From Myotis daubentonii (lineage: Eukaryota; Chordata; Mammalia; Chiroptera; Vespertilionidae), in NCBI RefSeq assembly GCF_963259705.1, contig NC_081840.1:6443062-6507061 (forward strand): 64,000 nucleotides of DNA, written 5' to 3'. Made by a program: the position numbers and the translations under genes. Below the pieces are notes generated by a model. The model saw only the letters and a list, made by a program, of their open reading frames with translations, was not told the DNA's origin and searched no databases. Positions 41,319-51,566 of the stretch are shown piece after piece (within the stretch, counting starts at the first letter, position 1; each line of letters starts with the position of its first letter).

Positions 41319-43003
41319 CTCGAGGGCCACCCGCACAGGAGACGTGAGAGCGTGTGCCTTGTGTGAGCCGTGTGCCCCGAGGGTGCGCTTCCCGGCAGGG
41401 AGGCCAGCATGCGACAAGCCGGGGTTGTTTTGCAGTGTTTTTGCAGTGAATTTGATGTGTTTTTACCATGTGTCCAGTTACCCCCTGTCAATGCTGACCT
41501 GCCTGGGAGAGAGGGACCCTGGGGTGGGCCTCTGTGTCCCTGGACTGCAGGGTGGGTCCCTGGGTGCCTGACTGTGCCCCTGACCCCAGGGGCAGAGTTC
41601 CCCGCAGCACTGGCCCTGACCTCCATTCGAGTCCTTTGCAGGGTGGCTCCTGGGGCTCACTAGCCACGCCGGAGAGGATGTGGCTGCTGCTCCACAGGGA
41701 CATTGCGAGTTTCCTTCCTTCTCCAAGACTTCTCCGAGGGCAGTCTGTGCTCCGGGGTCAAGACGCACCCAGACGGCTCCCTGGACGCTGGCCGCCGGCC
41801 CAGGTGTGTGAAGGGCAGGTCAGCTTCTGCTTACCCGCTGCTTCTCCCTGAGACCACTACCCTGCTGTCCTCTTCCTCAGCAGATGGACTCCAGGGGCCG
41901 CCGTCGCAGAGCCAGGGGCCTTCCTTCCCGCTCCCGCTGCACTCCCTCTACTCATTGGTGGAGAAGACCACGCGGCCGATAGGATCCTCCTGCTTATGGG
42001 GGAGGAGGGCCCATGTGTGGTGACCAGCACAGTGAGTTCTTTCTTGGAGTCAGTTCAGGATGGGTGCCTGTTGGGGGCACCAGCTTCCCCGTAAGCAGTC
42101 TGTCAGCCTGGCCCTAAGGTACGTGAATACACAGTCGAGCCCGGGCCTGTTACTGATGCTTGTGCCTCCCATCCACTAACGCAGAGTCCGTTCCACCCGC
42201 AGGAGAAGCCCCAGGAGAGATGCCAGCTCTGGACACGGGGTGCCGACGTTGTCAGTGTCAGCACGTGGGGGTGACGAGGGACCATCTGGATGCTGTTTCG
42301 TTGTTGGTGACCAGCTGACCTTGCACTGGTGCCATGGAAGGTGATGTGGAGGTGTCCTACCTTCAGGGAAGGGATGGGTGTCAGTCCCGTCCCATAGTAC
42401 CTGCAGGGAGGTAGGGTCCATGGTCCCTAAGAACACTGTCCTCTTTCAGGGACTTCTGGGGGCCAGGCCATTTCGTGCTCAGCTCCGCCCCAGCTCCCTC
42501 GGAAAGAGTTGTGGTGTGTATTTGCGCGAAGTGGTCCTCCTGGAGAAAAGGACATCTCTTCCAGGGAAAGGTTTTGTTCTTGGTGTCAATCCAAGGTTTA
42601 GGGAGGGCGGGGGGTGGGGTGGGGGGCGCTCCTACTCTGCCACTCCCAAGCAGGTGCTGACCACTGCCCTCGGCAGCATCTCTGTCATGCTTCCTTGGCA
42701 TGAATGGGGTGCTGCGTCACATCCTTCCTGATATAATTCAGCTTTGGGAGAATTACCTGCCCCAGTCCTTGACAGGACGGTCCATGGCAGAGCCTGGGCC
42801 TTCATCAGGATTAAGTCACGCGGTCCCCCAGCTATAGCATGGGGCCTCGATGCTCCCCCCGGGCTGGGCGGTGTCGGGCTGACTGTTGGGACTTCTCTGT
42901 GTTGGTGGCTAATCACTTCCGAGCTGCTGTTTTTCAGGACAGGCTCCCACCTGGAGACGTGCCCGACAAGACTCCAGCAGGGCGTTGTCCATGATAGGGG
43001 AAT

Positions 43004-43063
43004 GGATGGTTGATCAGAGAACATACATTTTATCAATGATGTATGTCAACTGATCCACAGTCC
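43004..43063 (+). ncRNA. Candidate miRNA hairpin resembling mir-3959
   Basis: GGATGGTTGATCAGAGAAC then ATACAT pairs with ATGTATGTCAACTGATCC then ACAGTCC: 25 positions with about five mismatches, around TTTATCAATG. The 3p text TGTATGTCAACTGATCC agrees with the miR-3959-3p I recall from sheep. No human miRNA is annotated between mir-655 and mir-487a. The fold is seen; the name is from memory. Confidence 0.6.
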
Positions 43064-43263
43064 CTACCTATCCAGTGACTTCAGGACAGACTTCGGAAGA
43101 AGAGGTGGTCGTTCCCTTATCTGTGCTAGTGCCTGGCCCTTGAAAAGACCTTCTCCTTGCTGGGCTGGCTCTGTTGATGCCGAGTCGTCCGAGGGAAATA
43201 CTTTAAGTGCTGATCTTGCCTGGGAAGCTGTCGGCCTCGGCTCCTTCTCGGGGACAGACAGGA

Positions 43264-43342
43264 ATGCATGGTTGGCCAGAGAGCATGGGCTTTCTATCCA
43301 AGGAGCACCACCCAGCCCTCCTAACCCTCAGTCCCCGATTCA
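43264..43342 (+). pseudogene. Degenerate array unit (miR-758 type)
   Basis: GCATGGTTGGCCAGAGAGC, ATGGGCTTTCTATCC, CCTCCTAACCCTCAGTCCCC. Only the ends pair (GGTTGG with CCTAACC). Confidence 0.45.
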
Positions 43343-43410
43343 TCTTCAGGGGGACTAGCTGGAGGCAAGGCCCACTCTGGTGAAGACACGGTTCATCGGC
43401 GTTAGCCTTC

Positions 43411-43492
43411 GGTACTTGAAGAGTGGTTATCCCTGCTGTGTTCGCTGTATTTATGACGAATCATACAGGGACATCCAGTTTTTCAGTATCAA
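43411..43492 (+). ncRNA. MIR487A: mir-487a precursor
   Basis: GGTACTTGAAGAGTGGTTATCC to AGTTTTTCAGTATC. The 3p AATCATACAGGGACATCCAG is identical to human; the loop reads CGCTGTATTTATG. Followed by AATACTGCTTTGGAGGGC, the usual spacer. Confidence 0.97.
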
Positions 43493-44159
43493 ATACTGCT
43501 TTGGAGGGCTTTCCGGACAGCGTTATGCCTTCAGGGAGGAGGTCTGGGCTTCTGTGCCCACCCAAGGTATGTAGATGGACGATGGAGCTCAGTGCCCTCG
43601 CTGCCTCCTGCTGCATGGCCCTTGGTGCCCCGACGGCCAGAATCTAAGCTGGGCAGAGCTGGCTGCCTAGGAGGGCTGCGATCTTCTGGAAGGGGTGTTG
43701 GTTTCAGCACCAAAGCATCATGGGAGGTTGGCCAGTGAGAATTCCATTCGCACAAAACATCTGCCACTTGCTACAAACAAAACCCGATCCTTTTTTAAGA
43801 TGAATTCCTGGAGACCAGGCCAACACGAGGAGGCGGCAGTGATCTGGTCTGATACACAATTGGTCATGCGTGTTGCACTTCTCCAGGGAAGACTCTTGTT
43901 GAGAGTCAACTCTTGCCCAGGAAGGCTTTCTGAAAGCAGCGCCAGCCGGTGGGCATCGCATCTTCCTGGCGTGCATTGAGAGCTGGTTGAGCTGAGTTTT
44001 ACTCTTTGCTCCTGGTGGGTCTCACTTGGTTCGCTTTCCCACAGACCCGGCCTGTGTTTATCATCGCTTTGGGAAGGTACCTGCTTCTTCCATAGGTGCT
44101 CTTTCTTCATGATCAGATTCTCTGGTCATTTGCATAACTACATGGTCCATGAACTGAGG

Positions 44160-45740
44160 AAAGATTCAGTCATTCCACAAATGAGGACCGAGTACATACT
44201 GTATTCTAGACGATCTCGGCCTTAGCTGTTTTCTCTAATCTGGGGGTGGAGCAGAGGGCAAGACAAAGCACTTGCTCATGTGGGTTTCACAATCTGGTGG
44301 GAAAGATGGACCAGCGAATGCAAACTACGAAACATAATTTTGTCCACAGTAAGTTTTGTGGAGGAAAGCAAAGCAGGGTAAGGGGCCAGAATGAGGCAAA
44401 GATGGGGTGGAGGTTAATGCTACAGATAGGGGCCTGGAAAGGTCTCTCTGAGGAGAGGGCAGGAGAGTGAAGTTGGGACAGGACAGATGGCAATCTGGGG
44501 TAGGAGCATTTCAGAAGAAGGGTGTGGTGCAAGGAAGCCCTATGGTATCTTTGAGAAACAGCAAGAAGGCCAGTGGGGCTGGACCGAGCATGGACAGTCA
44601 TGGGCGCTAAGGTGGGACAGGCAGCCTCAGAGGCATGGGCACATGCTTTTATTCTGAGTGAGATGGAGGCTCTGGGAGGGTCCTCAGCAGAGGGATGCAT
44701 GGCCCATGTAGAAAAGATCACTGACCACAAGGATGGCCTAGAAGAGAGCTAATGGGAGCTTGAGTGAGGACAGGAGCCCCTGCTGAGGTGGGGGCATGGA
44801 GAATGTGGGCTGCCCTCAAGGTGGAGCCAGCCAGTCTGCAGAATGGTTGGATGAGAGCAGTCGGTAGACAGTGAGGTAGTGGGGGAGGGGACGGACAAGA
44901 GGTTCTAAAGGTGATCATTGCTGAGCAAGGTTCTAGAGCAAGTCAGTGGGTAGCCAGAGAACTCATGTAGAAGAGGCTGTGACCAGCATTGCAACGACCC
45001 AAGCTGAGGCAATGACCTTGGCACTGAAGGGTCAGGTGGGGTGGAGGCGGAGGTAGCTGGAAATGAGGAAGTCGCCAGGCTAAAGCAAGGGAGCTGTTGA
45101 TGTGCAGTCATTACCAGAAGGAAATCAGGAGGTGTTCAAGGGAGGAAGATGGAGACTCAAAAACTATCAAAGAAGAGCTGGGCAGCCATTATCCAGGTGG
45201 AGGTTCATGAGGTCAGACAAATGTGCTAGGAATGAACTGGAATTTTAAAGGAAAGGGGGGGCATAATCTGGAGGTGGAGCAAGGATGTCATCTGCCCACT
45301 GCAAGCCTTGGTGTAAGAAGTGGCAGGTGTCCCATGTGAGAGAATATGGACATGAAAGACTTGGCTGGTGTTGGGCCATGGTTCCAGGCTTTGCAAGAGT
45401 CTTGGGGGCGTGGAGGAAGGGTGGGGAGATGGGTTCTCACATTGATCCTTTGGGCATGAGGACTAGGTTCTGGCAGTAGTGAATGGGACCTCGTTCTACT
45501 GGTCCAAGCTTGTTTGGGAGAGGGTGGGTCAGTGACTTTGATGGCATCCATCTTGGAATTGCTTTCTTGGATGGTTTATTGGGGTGAGGTAGGTGGTGAA
45601 GCAGAGGAGATGGGAAGCGACTGGGGGGTCTCCTGGGATTGTGAAGAGCCTGGTCATCCACCCTGCAAGTGGCCATGGTGCTCTCTCTTGAGCTCCCCTG
45701 ATTCAGTGGATCCCGTAAGTCATGAAGGAGCTTGGCTAGT
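44160..45740. repeat. Gene-less block of old interspersed repeat
   Basis: No array unit is seen over about 1.6 kb. The text (ACAAAGCACTTGCTCATG, AGCAAGAAGGCCAGTGGGGC, CTTTTATTCTGAGTGAGATGG, CAGCAGAGGGATGCATGG, CAACGACCCAAGCTGAGGC) is that of a common, diverged mammal-wide repeat whose name I cannot give. It separates mir-487a from mir-382. Confidence 0.5.
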
Positions 45741-46129
45741 ACCTCCCTGTGCTGATGGATAACTGAGTGTGTTCTGTTGAGAAGTCCAAGGTCCCTGTTC
45801 AGAAACTCTCGGGTTCACATACACGCGGAGAACTCCTGTGACAAGTTCACATGGTGAAGGACCGCAGTGGCCTCCCTCTTCTCATGTCTAATATGCTGCC
45901 CCTGATGACTCAGGAACACAGTTTCAACTCCAGGGCAGGGGGCGGGGTTGGCACCCCTCCAGAAGAGGTGAGTGGATGACCCTCCCCTCAACTCCCATGT
46001 GTTCTGAGGACATACATCAGCCATCTCACTAACACTTTCCAATCTGCCCACAGGACAGCTGCTGGAGGCCACGCCCCTCAGAGAAGTGGAAGGGGACCCC
46101 TTGTCTGTCTGGTCTCTGCTTTTCTGTGG

Positions 46130-46206
46130 TACTTGAAGAGAAGTTGTTCGTGGTGGATTCGCTTTACTTATGACGAATCATTCACGGACAACACTTTTTT
46201 CAGTAC
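46130..46206 (+). ncRNA. MIR382: mir-382 precursor
   Basis: TACTTGAAGAGAAGTTGTTCG to CACTTTTTTCAGTA. The 5p GAAGTTGTTCGTGGTGG and the 3p ATTCACGGACAACAC match human. Its usual neighbour mir-134, 380 bp downstream, is damaged. Confidence 0.97.
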
Positions 46207-46278
46207 CAAATGCTACCTCTAAGGACTTCCTGGACACAGCGGAACTTCAGGATGGCGTCTTCATGTTGTCAACCACGT

Positions 46279-46352
46279 GGAGAAGATAGCGGATGCTTGA
46301 CCAGGGACACCCTGCTCGACCATCTGTAAGTCATCCGGTCCACTAGCCCGAA
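46279..46352 (+). pseudogene. Degenerate array unit between mir-382 and mir-134
   Basis: AGATAGCGGATGCTTGACC and GTAAGTCATCCGGTCCAC with CTAGCCC. GGATG/CATCC and part of CTTGAC pair; the outer stem is weak. Confidence 0.4.
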
Positions 46353-46507
46353 CGTCCGACCCGTCTGTAGGAGGCTTTCCCCTGGGCCATGCCGACTCAG
46401 GGGAAATGGCTCTGGTTCTGTCAACAGAGTCACCCTCCACGACTTTGAAGAGAGGCTGCCTGGGCCCAAAGCCAACTTCCCGAAGAGATGCTGGTGTCAG
46501 CACCGTC

Positions 46508-46575
46508 CAGGGTGTGTGACCAGAGGGGCAAGCACTCTGTTCACCCTGTGGGTCAGCACCCACCCCACCCACCCA
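46508..46575 (+). pseudogene. MIR134: mir-134 locus with guide deletion
   Basis: CAGGGTGTGTGAC, CAGAGGGGCAAGCACTC, TGTTCACCCTGTGGG identify the mir-134 precursor, 378 bp after mir-382 as in human. The guide should read TGTGACTGGTTGACCAGAGG; here TGTGAC is joined to CAGAGG, so the eight bases TGGTTGAC are missing and the seed GTGACTG becomes GTGACCA. The 3' arm, which should contain CTAGTCACC, reads GCACCCACCCC. Both arms that would form the duplex are affected. The loop side is preserved. In rodents miR-134 controls Limk1 in dendritic spines. Probably non-functional or re-targeted here. Confidence 0.8.
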
Positions 46576-46810
46576 GGAAGACCTTGTGGGAGGCCTTTTC
46601 AACTTGGGGCAAGCGGCAATGGACTGGTGACAATGGCTGCTTGGTGGACCTGGACAGCCGTGGTTGGGAGGGTGTGTTCACTTAAAATGTGATGAGTCAT
46701 CCCGTGGTAACCATTTTCTCGCTGTCACTATCGCAGCCTCCTTGAAGCGCTCCTGGGACGTGACATTGCCTTCTGATGAGTGACCTGAAGCGAGCGGGCC
46801 AGCTCCTGCC

Positions 46811-46887
46811 CATGGTGTGTGACTGTTCACAGAGCATGCGCTTTATTTAGGAGGTGTGGCACCCAGTCCCCTAACCCTCACATCTTG
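46811..46887 (+). pseudogene. Degenerate array unit between mir-134 and mir-668
   Basis: GTGTGTGACTGTTCACAGAGC, ATGCGCTTTATTTAGG and CCCAGTCCCCTAACCCTCAC. It contains TGTGACTG, like miR-134, but the remainder follows the miR-758 pattern. Only GACTG/CAGTC pairs well. Confidence 0.45.
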
Positions 46888-47012
46888 TGTCTTCACAGGA
46901 GTTGGCCGTGGTTCATTAAGAGCCAAAGGGATACCATGGCATGCTGACTTCATGGCAGCTGTCGAACGGTGCCCCTGTTGGCGAAACAGACGAACCGCAT
47001 CCACCCGCTTAG

Positions 47013-47074
47013 GGTAAGTGCGTCTCGGGTGAGCATGCGATTAACTGTAGTAGTATGTCACTCGGCCCACTACC
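47013..47074 (+). ncRNA. MIR668: mir-668 precursor with 5-nt deletion
   Basis: GGTAAGTGCGTCTCGGGTGAG to GGCCCACTACC. The 3p of human and mouse contains CTCGGCTCGG; here one CTCGG unit is lost, so the 3p reads TGTCACTCGGCCCACTAC, 18 nt instead of 23. The seed GTCACTC is unchanged, and the inner stem CGGGTGA/TCACTCG and the outer stem remain. Processing sites may shift. Confidence 0.85.
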
Positions 47075-47165
47075 CAATATGGTTCCACCCCTTTTTTACA
47101 GGGCTCCGGGGAGGGCAGCGCCTCAGCCAGAGGGACGATGGATTGCTCGCCAGCATTCACTTATG

Positions 47166-47243
47166 GTACTTGGAGAGAGGCTGGCCGTGATGAATTCGAT
47201 TCATCAAAGCGAGTCATACACGGCTCTCCTCTCTTTTAGTATC
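47166..47243 (+). ncRNA. MIR485: mir-485 precursor
   Basis: GTACTTGGAGAGAGGCTGGCC to CTCTCTTTTAGTATC. The 5p AGAGGCTGGCCGTGATG and the 3p GTCATACACGGCTCTCC are identical to human, including the loop. In rat and human neurons miR-485 acts at synapses (SV2A). Intact. Confidence 0.97.
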
Positions 47244-47407
47244 AAATTCTGCCTCGGAGGGCTGCCTGAGCTAATGCTGATGGCGAGGTATGTGCCCTGC
47301 TGGCTGGCTGAGCTCTCGGCAAGTGCTTTCCTGAGGATGCACGCTACTGACGCACTAACCCAATGTCTGCGCAACTTCCTGGGGCTCGACCAACTTTAGG
47401 ACAAGCT

Positions 47408-47488
47408 AGAGAGGTTGTGGGGATGCCCTAACTTTTAAAGAAATTAACATTGAAGTGCATATGGCTGACTTTTTTTGCTATCAAATCC
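47408..47488 (+). pseudogene. Degenerate array unit
   Basis: GAGAGGTTGTGGGGATGCC, CATTGAAGTGCATATGGC, and a TTTTTTTGCTATCAAATCC end. The arms pair only near the base. Confidence 0.45.
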
Positions 47489-47932
47489 AACCAACCTTGA
47501 AGGGGCATGTAGAAGCATCTTTTTTTTAGTAAGCTCTTAGGATATAGGCGAGAACAGGAGTAGGATCTGCATGACCCCTGGTTTACTAGCCTGTAGCCCC
47601 ACACCCTCCAGGGAACTCCTGGGGTGATCCCAGGTTTACCAAGGAGGCAGTGCAACCTTGTGGCCTTTCAAGAGCTCATTGCTTCATTGAAAATGACTCA
47701 TCAGTGGCTGACTTCTTTGCATTACTGAGTATTGCTTGCATGCCAGCCAAGTACAGGAAGTAGCATTCCTGTCCACACTAATGCTGGGTTGATGAACCAG
47801 GGGTTTGCCCGAGAGCATGGGTTTGATTTACCCATTGGTTCCCTCATCCTCGGTGTCCCATCCGCCCTCAGAGGCTACTCCCAAGCTGCCCAACTCCATG
47901 GATGCAGGGATGCTGTGAGTAGCACCACCTCA

Positions 47933-48015
47933 TGGTACTCGGAGGGAGGTTGTCCGTGATGAGTTCGCATTGTTTAGTGATGCCCAATACACGGTCGATC
48001 TCTTTTTGGTACCAC
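47933..48015 (+). ncRNA. MIR323B: mir-323b precursor
   Basis: TGGTACTCGGAGGGAGGTTG to CTTTTTGGTACCAC. The 3p CCCAATACACGGTCGATCTC has one change from human (GATC for GACC) outside the seed. The loop CATTGTTTAGTGATG is near human. Confidence 0.95.
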
Positions 48016-48199
48016 ATCTCACCGGGTATCGTCTAGGAACTGATTCCAATTTCAGGGGAGCCACACTCATGTTGGTTCCATGCCAGTGTACTTGAACTTG
48101 TGCTTGGCCCTGGAACTACTGGGTAGGTGTCACTAGTGCCCCTTATCCTCATTCAGTCTTTTTATGGAAGACGTTGCCCATTTGGGGGTTTAAGACCTA

Positions 48200-48286
48200 G
48201 GGAGCTAAGGGTGTCCATGATGATTCTGGGATTTTTTTTTTTAAGAAACACAATAGATAATCCCCTCCCCTTTCAGTATTAAATCT
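48200..48286 (+). pseudogene. Degenerate array unit
   Basis: GGGTGTCCATGATGATTCTGG, a T run, AGATAATCCCCTCCCC and TTTCAGTATTAAATC. Pairing GGGATT/AATCCC is incidental to the family fold. Followed by the spacer TCTTGGAGGGAGG. Confidence 0.4.
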
Positions 48287-48289
48287 CGT

Positions 48290-50560
48290 CTTGGAGGGAG
48301 GATTTCTTAGAGATGTTAGCAGAGTCAGGGGAGGGGCATGATTTCATCAAATGTTCTGGATAAAATGAATGAACAGATCCACATCTGTCGACCTGGAAGC
48401 CATACAAAATTTGAGGATGGAGGTCAGTTCTATTTTCAATATCTTGTTTTTATTTTGTTTTGTTTTTCAAAAGAATAATTATTGGGGGTATAGCTCAGGG
48501 GTAGAGCATTTGACTGCAAAAAGAATAATTATTTTACCTAATTATCATAATTATAAAAATGGGACATGCTTATAATAAAAATTCATGCAATGTGGGAAAA
48601 TGTAAATAAAAAGGGGGAAAATTTCCCAATTCTTTGTGTACCCAGAAATAACCATCAGGGCCTTAGAAATTTCAAATACCTGTCTGAGCATATATGCAAA
48701 TAGAAATATAGATAGATAAATAGAAAGCAAAATATTTTATGAATATTATATTACACTGTACCTGATATTTTTATTTAAAATGTTAACTATAATTTTACTT
48801 GAATTTAAAATAAAGATAATCTGAAGGAGATTGGGAGAATTGATAAATGTCCTATTTTACCATAAGAAATCTTAATTCCTAAAAGATCCCTATGAAACCA
48901 AGAATTGTGTAAAATATTCAGTGATTGGGATCCTTATGTTTTTTTTAACTGTTCAAATTTCACTGCTGGCTCAGAAATGTAAGGATATCAGCACTCTTAC
49001 ACTTCGCCCCACCTCTTGCCTGATTTTCACTCATACAATTTAATTTTTCCATGATAAATATTTGCATTTTGTTCTTTAACCACAATTCTTGCAGGTGTTT
49101 TGTCATAGTTCTATATTTAAATGAAGTCATTACTAACCACCAGTTTTCTCTCCTTAAATTAAGCCTTCTCTGTTCCTGAGTTTTTAGTTTTAATTTATTC
49201 CTCAGGGGAATGGATATTACCATTGTTCATTCTACAGTGGCTCATGGACACTTCCTCTTAGTTCTTGTACATTTGAGAATATCTGTCTCTTGCTTTTGCC
49301 ACACAAGGGACAATTTTGCTAGGTATAAAATTCTCAGCTTGCTTTTTTTTTTTTTCATAGACTTGTTTAGATACTGCTCCACTGTCTTCTGCATTTGGTA
49401 TTTTACCAGCTCTTTTGATGTGGCTTCTCCACATAGCTCTTACTTACCTGGACTGTATTATCTGGTGGATCCTTATAATAGTCTTTGTTTTAAACACTTT
49501 GGGGCATTGTATTCTGTGAGGTCTTTATTCACTGAGGATGTCTGACCCTTGCTTGGACACCTTTACTCATCTGCCTAATTTTATTCCACACTATTCTCTT
49601 CAACCCTATGATTTCCCGTTCTTTTTAATGATCTTAGTTGCTTTAAAGATACTTACGATATAAAGTCTCTCAGCTTTGGGGTACAAGTCCTTCTCTTTTT
49701 GTCTTTTGACTCAAGATAGTGCTTTTCTCCATGGGATTTGTGACTTCTCAATGTGGGTTATCAGGGGGGTTAAGGTGTTTCTGTTTTATTTCGTTCTCCG
49801 CGCAAAAGAACTGTGACATATGGTTCTACATTGGATTCTGTCTGGCACCCATGGCTTTCACCAGTTGGGACCAGTTTTCTTACTTATTTGTTGACTTGAG
49901 GATTCCCATACCTTCTGGCTATTGTAAAGCCTCACCCCATCTTTCTCTTGTAGCTTTGTTTCTCCCAGGAGAGCTCGTTCTAGCCAAAGCTTAGGTAGAA
50001 ACAAACTTTCTTGTCATTTTTCTGGGCCTGTATAGTTGTCTGCCTGCCCTTTCTGTTCTAGGTGCCCACCGCTCTTGGGCCCCAGGTCACATCTCCAGTT
50101 CCTGCTTGAAGATTGTGACTACAGACTCTTCGAGCCTCTTGGTGGCAGGTTGCAAACTTGTCGCTCTGAATTAAATTCTTTCTTTATTAGCCAGCTGAGG
50201 GTTTCCCTTCCTTTCATTCCTTTCAGCTGTGCACTTATTTTACCAGTCGACTTCGACTTTTATCCATCACGTCTCCATGTTTGTGGAGGAGAAAGTTCTC
50301 TCTTAGCTCTTGGCCAGGCTCTGACTCAGTCGCTAATTTTTTTTTATTTATCAGTTTTTCTGAATCATATTAGTTCGTCGTTCCTTTGTTTCAAGGATGT
50401 CTTCTTCTATTACTTCTATGAGTACTTTTCTGTTTACATGCTGGTCTTTTCTTGAGTTAAATGATAATTTATTACTTCATTACACCCTGGAAGAGGAAAG
50501 AGACTGTGATCTGGCCCCATGCTGCCATCTCTCTCTGGAAGCCTCTCTGTTATCATTTGC
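48290..50560 (-). repeat. L1-derived block between mir-323b and mir-154
   Basis: AT-rich 2.3-kb region with antisense old-L1 character (AACAATTTTGCTAGG-like text GGGACAATTTTGCTAGG then TATAAAATTCTCAGC; TACTGCTCCACTGTCTTCTGC). No intact frame. It widens the spacer between mir-323b and mir-154. It contains the tRNA-half insertion at 48484. Confidence 0.5.
48484..48518 (+). mobile_element. Tailless retropseudogene of a 5' tRNA-Cys half
   Basis: 35 bp beginning GGGGGTATAGCTCAGGGG and ending TTTGACTGCA, which is the 5' half of tRNA-Cys(GCA) up to and including the anticodon. It is framed by an exact 15-bp direct repeat AAAAGAATAATTATT (48469-48483 and 48519-48533), the mark of target-primed insertion. 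No poly(A) tail and no 3' half. Mammalian tailless retropseudogenes of truncated tRNAs inserted by L1 machinery are a described class; this one stops exactly in the anticodon loop. It cannot encode a working tRNA. Confidence 0.88.
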
Positions 50561-50689
50561 AATCTGCATCCGTCTATTTAACATGAATCGTATCCAGATG
50601 CCCCGCCCCCAGGATCGACTTGCACCTTGGCAGGATCCTCTTTGCAGTGCCAGCTTCTGGGATGGAAATGGAGTCGGTCCCGTTGGCTA

Positions 50690-50785
50690 GGTATGTGAAT
50701 TTACCTTTCGGAATGGAGGATTTTTTTTTTTTTTGACCATATGTATACTGGACTATTAACCCCAAGAACGCAATTTATTTTTAGG
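50690..50785 (+). pseudogene. Degenerate array unit
   Basis: AGGTATGTGAATTTACC, a T run, GACCATATGTATACTGG and ACTATTAACCCC. Only the 3' arm is recognisable. It marks the return of the array after the L1 block. Confidence 0.35.
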
Positions 50786-51272
50786 GAGACATCTTGGAAG
50801 TCACGCACACCTTTGGAGATGAGTCCACCATTCCCAGGTCAGTACCATGGGATGATGTTTGCATTCCATGCCGGCATTGCCTCTATGGTTAGTACTGCAA
50901 AGTCAGCCTCTTTGGGACGAGCTCTACCTTTGGAGGGTTTCCTGGACACACGTCCTGTGTGAGCAAAGGGTCACTGCTGTCCGCTGTGATCTGATGGGAA
51001 AGGCAGACATGTTCCCTCCTAGGATCAGAATAATGCATTCTTATGCACTTGACCTCTCCACGTTAAAACCCCTGGGAGTGCTTCTTAGATACACTGCCAA
51101 GCACAGCACAGGTGTCGATGTCTGGGCTGCTGCAGGGTCTGGGATGGGTCAGCTGAACACCACCATCGCTTAGTCGACTAATCCTCAGTGTTCACTCTCT
51201 CCTCAGCAGGACTTCCTGGGGGAGCCCGGCTTCGGAGAGGAGGCACTGGCGCCTGGTCGCGGCTAATGGGCA

Positions 51273-51353
51273 GTGTGCGGAGATGGGTTATTCGTGCTGC
51301 CTTCACTTTATTTGTTCCAAATCCTCCATGGTTCACCTAGTTTTTAGTACCAA
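51273..51353 (+). ncRNA. MIR154: mir-154 locus, both seeds changed
   Basis: Assigned by 5p text TGGGTTATTCGTGCTGCC (human TAGGTTATCCGTGTTGCC) and the TTTTTAGTACCAA end. The 3p reads AATCCTCCATGGTTCACC where human has AATCATACACGGTTGACC, so the seed ATCATAC becomes ATCCTCC. The 5p seed also changes at its first base. The GGTACTTGAAG start is replaced by GTGTGCGG. The stem can still fold with a bulge. Probably a decaying or diverged miRNA. Confidence 0.75.
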
Positions 51354-51566
51354 ATCCTGCCTGGGAGGCTTCCTGGGGCGGAGCCCCACTGGAGGGCGGG
51401 ACCTTGGTGTGGGTTCTCTCTGGGGTGGGCAGAGGGACTGTGGACCGCCGACTGCAGAGCATGCACTTTCCAGATGCTCTCTGCCCCCTCCGTGGGAGGA
51501 TTCCTGGACGTGGAGCCAACCTGGGGGAAGAAGTGGCGCTTCGCTCACTGGAGTGACTTGGTGGTC

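Noticed and set aside
44160..45740. Host-gene exon or novel gene
   Set aside because: Text matches a widespread diverged mammalian repeat; open frames are short and broken.
46811..46887. Alternative candidate for the true mir-134
   Set aside because: It contains TGTGACTG, but the remainder follows the miR-758-type unit, the distance from mir-382 is wrong, and the stem is poor. The locus at 46508 matches mir-134 in flank and loop.
48484..48518. Functional tRNA-Cys gene
   Set aside because: Only the 5' half is present and it is bounded by target duplications, so it is a retropseudogene.
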